A DNA stretch of 64,000 bases from Apricaphanius iberus (lineage: Eukaryota > Chordata > Actinopteri > Cyprinodontiformes > Aphaniidae). This document shows positions 61,325 through 64,000 of the stretch, piece by piece. Positions within the stretch are counted from its first letter, which is position 1, and the number at the start of each line of letters is the position of its first letter. The DNA is taken from positions 1,178,001 through 1,242,000 of the forward strand of contig JAPXFQ010002153.1 of assembly GCA_028564705.1 (NCBI GenBank), in the 5' to 3' direction. The position numbers were made by a program, and so were the translations under genes. The notes beneath the pieces were generated by a model. That model was not told where the DNA came from. It ran no database searches and saw only the letters and a program-made list of their open reading frames with translations.

Positions 61325-62870
61325 TACACATGATCTTCAGATTGGTGAGCAAAATCCCAGAACGACACAGGTTGATCTGGCCAATGACCCGAAGAGAACT
61401 GGGACCACATTAACAAAGGTTACTTTTAGTAATACAATGTTGTCTTTAATGAAAATGCTGTTGCAACATTTACAGGCCTGACTAAAGTTTGCTGGGGACC
61501 ATCTGGATGATCTGGAAGATGTTTGTAAAAATGCCATGTGTTAAGATAAGACAAAAATAGAACCATTTTGGATAAACACCACTCACCATGTTTGGAGTGG
61601 GAAGAATGCTGAAATGCATCCTAAGTACAACATACTTGCTATGAAGCATAAGGGTGGAAATATTATGCTTTGGGGATGTTTTTCTGCAAAGGGACCAGGA
61701 TGACTGATCTGTATTAAGGAAAGAATGAATGAGGCCATTTATTATTAGATTTTGGGCAAAAACATTCTTCCATCAGAGAGCATTGGAGATTAAATGTGTC
61801 TGGATCTTTCAGCATGACGGTGATCCCAAACACACCACCCGCGTAACGACGGAGTGGCTTCGTAAAAACATTAGAAGGTCCTGGAGTGGCTTAGCCAGTC
61901 TCTCGACCGCAATCCAATAGAGAATCTGTGGAGGGAGTGAAAAGTCTGTGATGCCCAGTAGGGCTGAACAATTCTGGAAAATAATCTAATTGCGATTTTT
62001 TTTCTTCTTCAGCATTGCAATTGCGATTTTATTTGCGATTATTTTTTAATGGGGCTTTTCTCGTGTATTTTTTTTATTAATGTAAGGTAGAAAATCAACG
62101 TGTATTATTATAAACAATGTCAGAGTTTTTAAACAATTTATTCTATTCCACAGGCTAGACTTATTTTACGATAAAGGCAAATGAAGCATGGCTGAATATA
62201 AACAAGATTATTTATCTACTTAAATCACCACATTCGATGTGATGTCCATCATTATGCAAAAAAGGTTTTTTCCCTGCAGAGCCCAGCTGGTAAGCCCCTC
62301 TCCAATCCGGCTGCAATGTTTTCCCTCCTGGGGTCCTCTGGTGGCTGGCATTTTAGCCATGCAACTCTCATATATAGTGGAGTGATATATTTTAGGTGTT
62401 GATAAAGGTTCGTAGTGTACATCGTGAGGTAGCAACATAATAATCTGTATAATACCTGGTGTTGTGCAGCATCATAGTTTTTTATTGCCAATATAATTTC
62501 CCATGTGCTATTCCTCTTTGATACCAAATTTTGAGCAGTGTTGGCGTCTGTCAAGCTTTAGACCATTTTATAACAGGTTTATAGCGTTTTCTCCCTGCAT
62601 TGTTTGAGCTGCTCACAAGTCATGTGACTTTCTCATATCTCATGCTCATGACCAATCAAATTGCAGTCTTTGCAATTAAAAAATCTGATTTTGTCACATT
62701 GCGATATTACATATGCAATTAATTGTTCAGCCCTAATGCCCTGCGACAGCCCCAAAACTTTACTGCAATAGGGAAGATCTACATGAAAGAATTGGCCAAA
62801 ATAGCAGCAAAAATGTGTCAAAACCTGGTTGAGGTATACCTATGTTGAAAATTGCAGGCCTCTCTTTTTT
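61325..62870 (+). pseudogene. Tc1-like transposase, 3' half, split by a hAT element
   Basis: Forward text carries the transposase from 'tggtgagcaaaatcccag' to the C-terminus. Readable blocks include the WxDxxKIExF equivalent ('aaaaatagaaccattttggataaac', where the first Asp is degraded), [19 protein letters not shown] (about 61648-61700), [15 protein letters not shown] with the second Asp (61797-61845, an open 63-residue frame), and 'aatagagaatctgtggagggag' with the Glu block. At 61958 it is interrupted by a 777-bp hAT element and resumes at 62736 with 'atgccctgcgacagccccaaaac' and the C-terminal text. The right terminus 'gaaaattgcaggcctctc' follows near 62850. Inactive. Confidence 0.85.
61959..62735. 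mobile_element. hAT miniature element, third copy of the 3.6-kb family
   Basis: Starts TAGGGCTGAACAATTCTGG and ends GTTCAGCCCTA, same family and orientation as the inner copy at 3765-4893, and shorter (777 bp) through internal deletion. Flanked by ATGCCCAG (61951-61958) and ATGCCCTG (62736-62743), an 8-bp target duplication with one mismatch. Removing it and one repeat rejoins the surrounding Tc1 sequence without a gap, proving the insertion. Confidence 0.88.
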
Positions 62871-64000
62871 TTAAGTGGCCGTTTTGTCTCCTTTCATCAT
62901 CCATGGTAAAAACGGACAAGACAACACACAACCTTCATCCTTTGCGAGCGATAGAGCATGGATACCCGAGCCTGAGTTTCCCCCAGACAATAGAACTACC
63001 CTTCAACATCGATCTAAGAATCAAACAAGGTTGTGTCTGGGCAGAGATGAATTTGCTTAGAATAAACAATTTAATTATTGTTTGATTTCTATTTCATTTT
63101 ATTTTTGCTGTAATAGTAGGTTTTCATTCTTTAGATTGCTTGGGTAGAAAATGGGCGGTTCAGCCTGTAGTATAAATAGTATTTTTAAAAGGTCATGGAC
63201 CAATAGAGTAATTTTAATCATGTAACTTGAGTTACTCCATCCCACCAGAGTCTTGCTTTTTTCTGTGGTGCTAAGCTACACAGAGCGATCCACTACATGC
63301 TAGAAATAACTTTGTGTACTGTCTGTGCTGATAAGTGCTCATAAACCTATTAAAATTTTTATTTCCAGTGTTCAAAGTACAGATTGGCTTAAATAAATGT
63401 TTTAAATATCAAAAACTAATCTAATGATTTGTTTTGAAGCTGCCATCTTAATATTTGAAAATGCCAAATCAGATCATCACTGTGGTGATTGATCCATAAA
63501 ATCAAATCAGATCACAACCTTATCCCTTCTATTGTATTGTCACCTCAGCCTCAGGTGTAACTGAGACTGAACTATTTTTCTATTATTATTTATTGGACAC
63601 CCAGGATGGTGCCACTCATTTGGTAATTTTGATCTAAATTAGTAATTGTGTTAAGACTTTTCCTAAGCAATTATTTATAGTCATTCATAGCCAAAACATA
63701 CCTACAGTATTGTTGCACAACATTTCTCAAGAAATAACTGTACTTAATCACTAAATGATCAAGTACAAACTCTAAAAGCCTGTCAAGTTGCATTGCAACT
63801 AGTTATACCAGCCTCCCAATCTTCATTTTCTATTGAATAATTCAAATATGCTTCACAGGAATTATTGTGAGTTTATTGAAGACTGTATACTTATGTAAAT
63901 GCTAATCAGTACAACCCTACTTAGATTTTTTTTTTAGAGGTCATCTGAATTTTTGTAACATGGACTGACACATGCTGGCACAGCTTAACGCACTAAAAAA
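62871..64000. other. Unannotated end of window
   Basis: No gene or named repeat seen; the short open frames at 62852-63085 lack domains. Confidence 0.45.

Overview
The window looks like AT-rich intergenic or intronic DNA of a ray-finned (teleost) fish. The evidence is the repeat content: DANA-type tRNA-derived SINEs, several Tc1-like transposon families, hAT and PIF/Harbinger miniature elements, an L1-type LINE, a Penelope-like tail and a solo Ty3/gypsy-type LTR. I found no convincing host protein-coding gene, rRNA, tRNA gene or CRISPR array. Nearly all readable protein sequence belongs to decayed transposons, and I saw none with an intact catalytic core.

Layout. 1.0-6.0 kb is a repeat cluster: a 280-bp-armed inverted duplication of a Penelope-like tail with hammerhead-ribozyme-like cores, a 549-bp hAT miniature element with a perfect 8-bp target duplication, and a SINE split by a hAT miniature element that itself carries an inverted copy of its own family. 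8.0 kb holds a SINE with a perfect 13-bp target duplication. 12.2-14.3 kb holds a truncated Tc1 transposase gene and another hAT miniature element. 14.5-20.4 kb is a minus-strand L1-type LINE interrupted by a Tc1-like element with an IR/DR-type terminus and by a segment with a THAP-type zinc-finger remnant. 23.5-24.8 kb is a second, inverted and internally deleted copy of the 12-kb Tc1 element.

From 25 to 35 kb the DNA is mostly unannotated, with scattered repeat fragments. 35.0-36.5 kb is a PIF/Harbinger element with remnants of both its transposase and its Myb-like accessory protein. 37.5-38.5 kb is a shorter Harbinger-like element that contains, antisense, a sequence matching the metazoan histone-mRNA 3' stem-loop. 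40.9-42.3 kb is a minus-strand Tc1 relic, 43.1-43.5 kb the solo LTR, 46-49 kb Tc1 and SINE fragments, 52.3-53.4 kb a hAT element with a BED zinc finger, 54 kb a Tc1 relic, and 59.4-62.9 kb two overlapping Tc1 halves carrying two further miniature-element insertions.

The elements do not form a pathway. They record successive insertions: L1, then Tc1 within it; SINE, then hAT, then hAT within hAT; Tc1, then hAT. The long unannotated stretches between them include a few GC-richer, low-repeat islands that could be regulatory, which only cross-species alignment could show.
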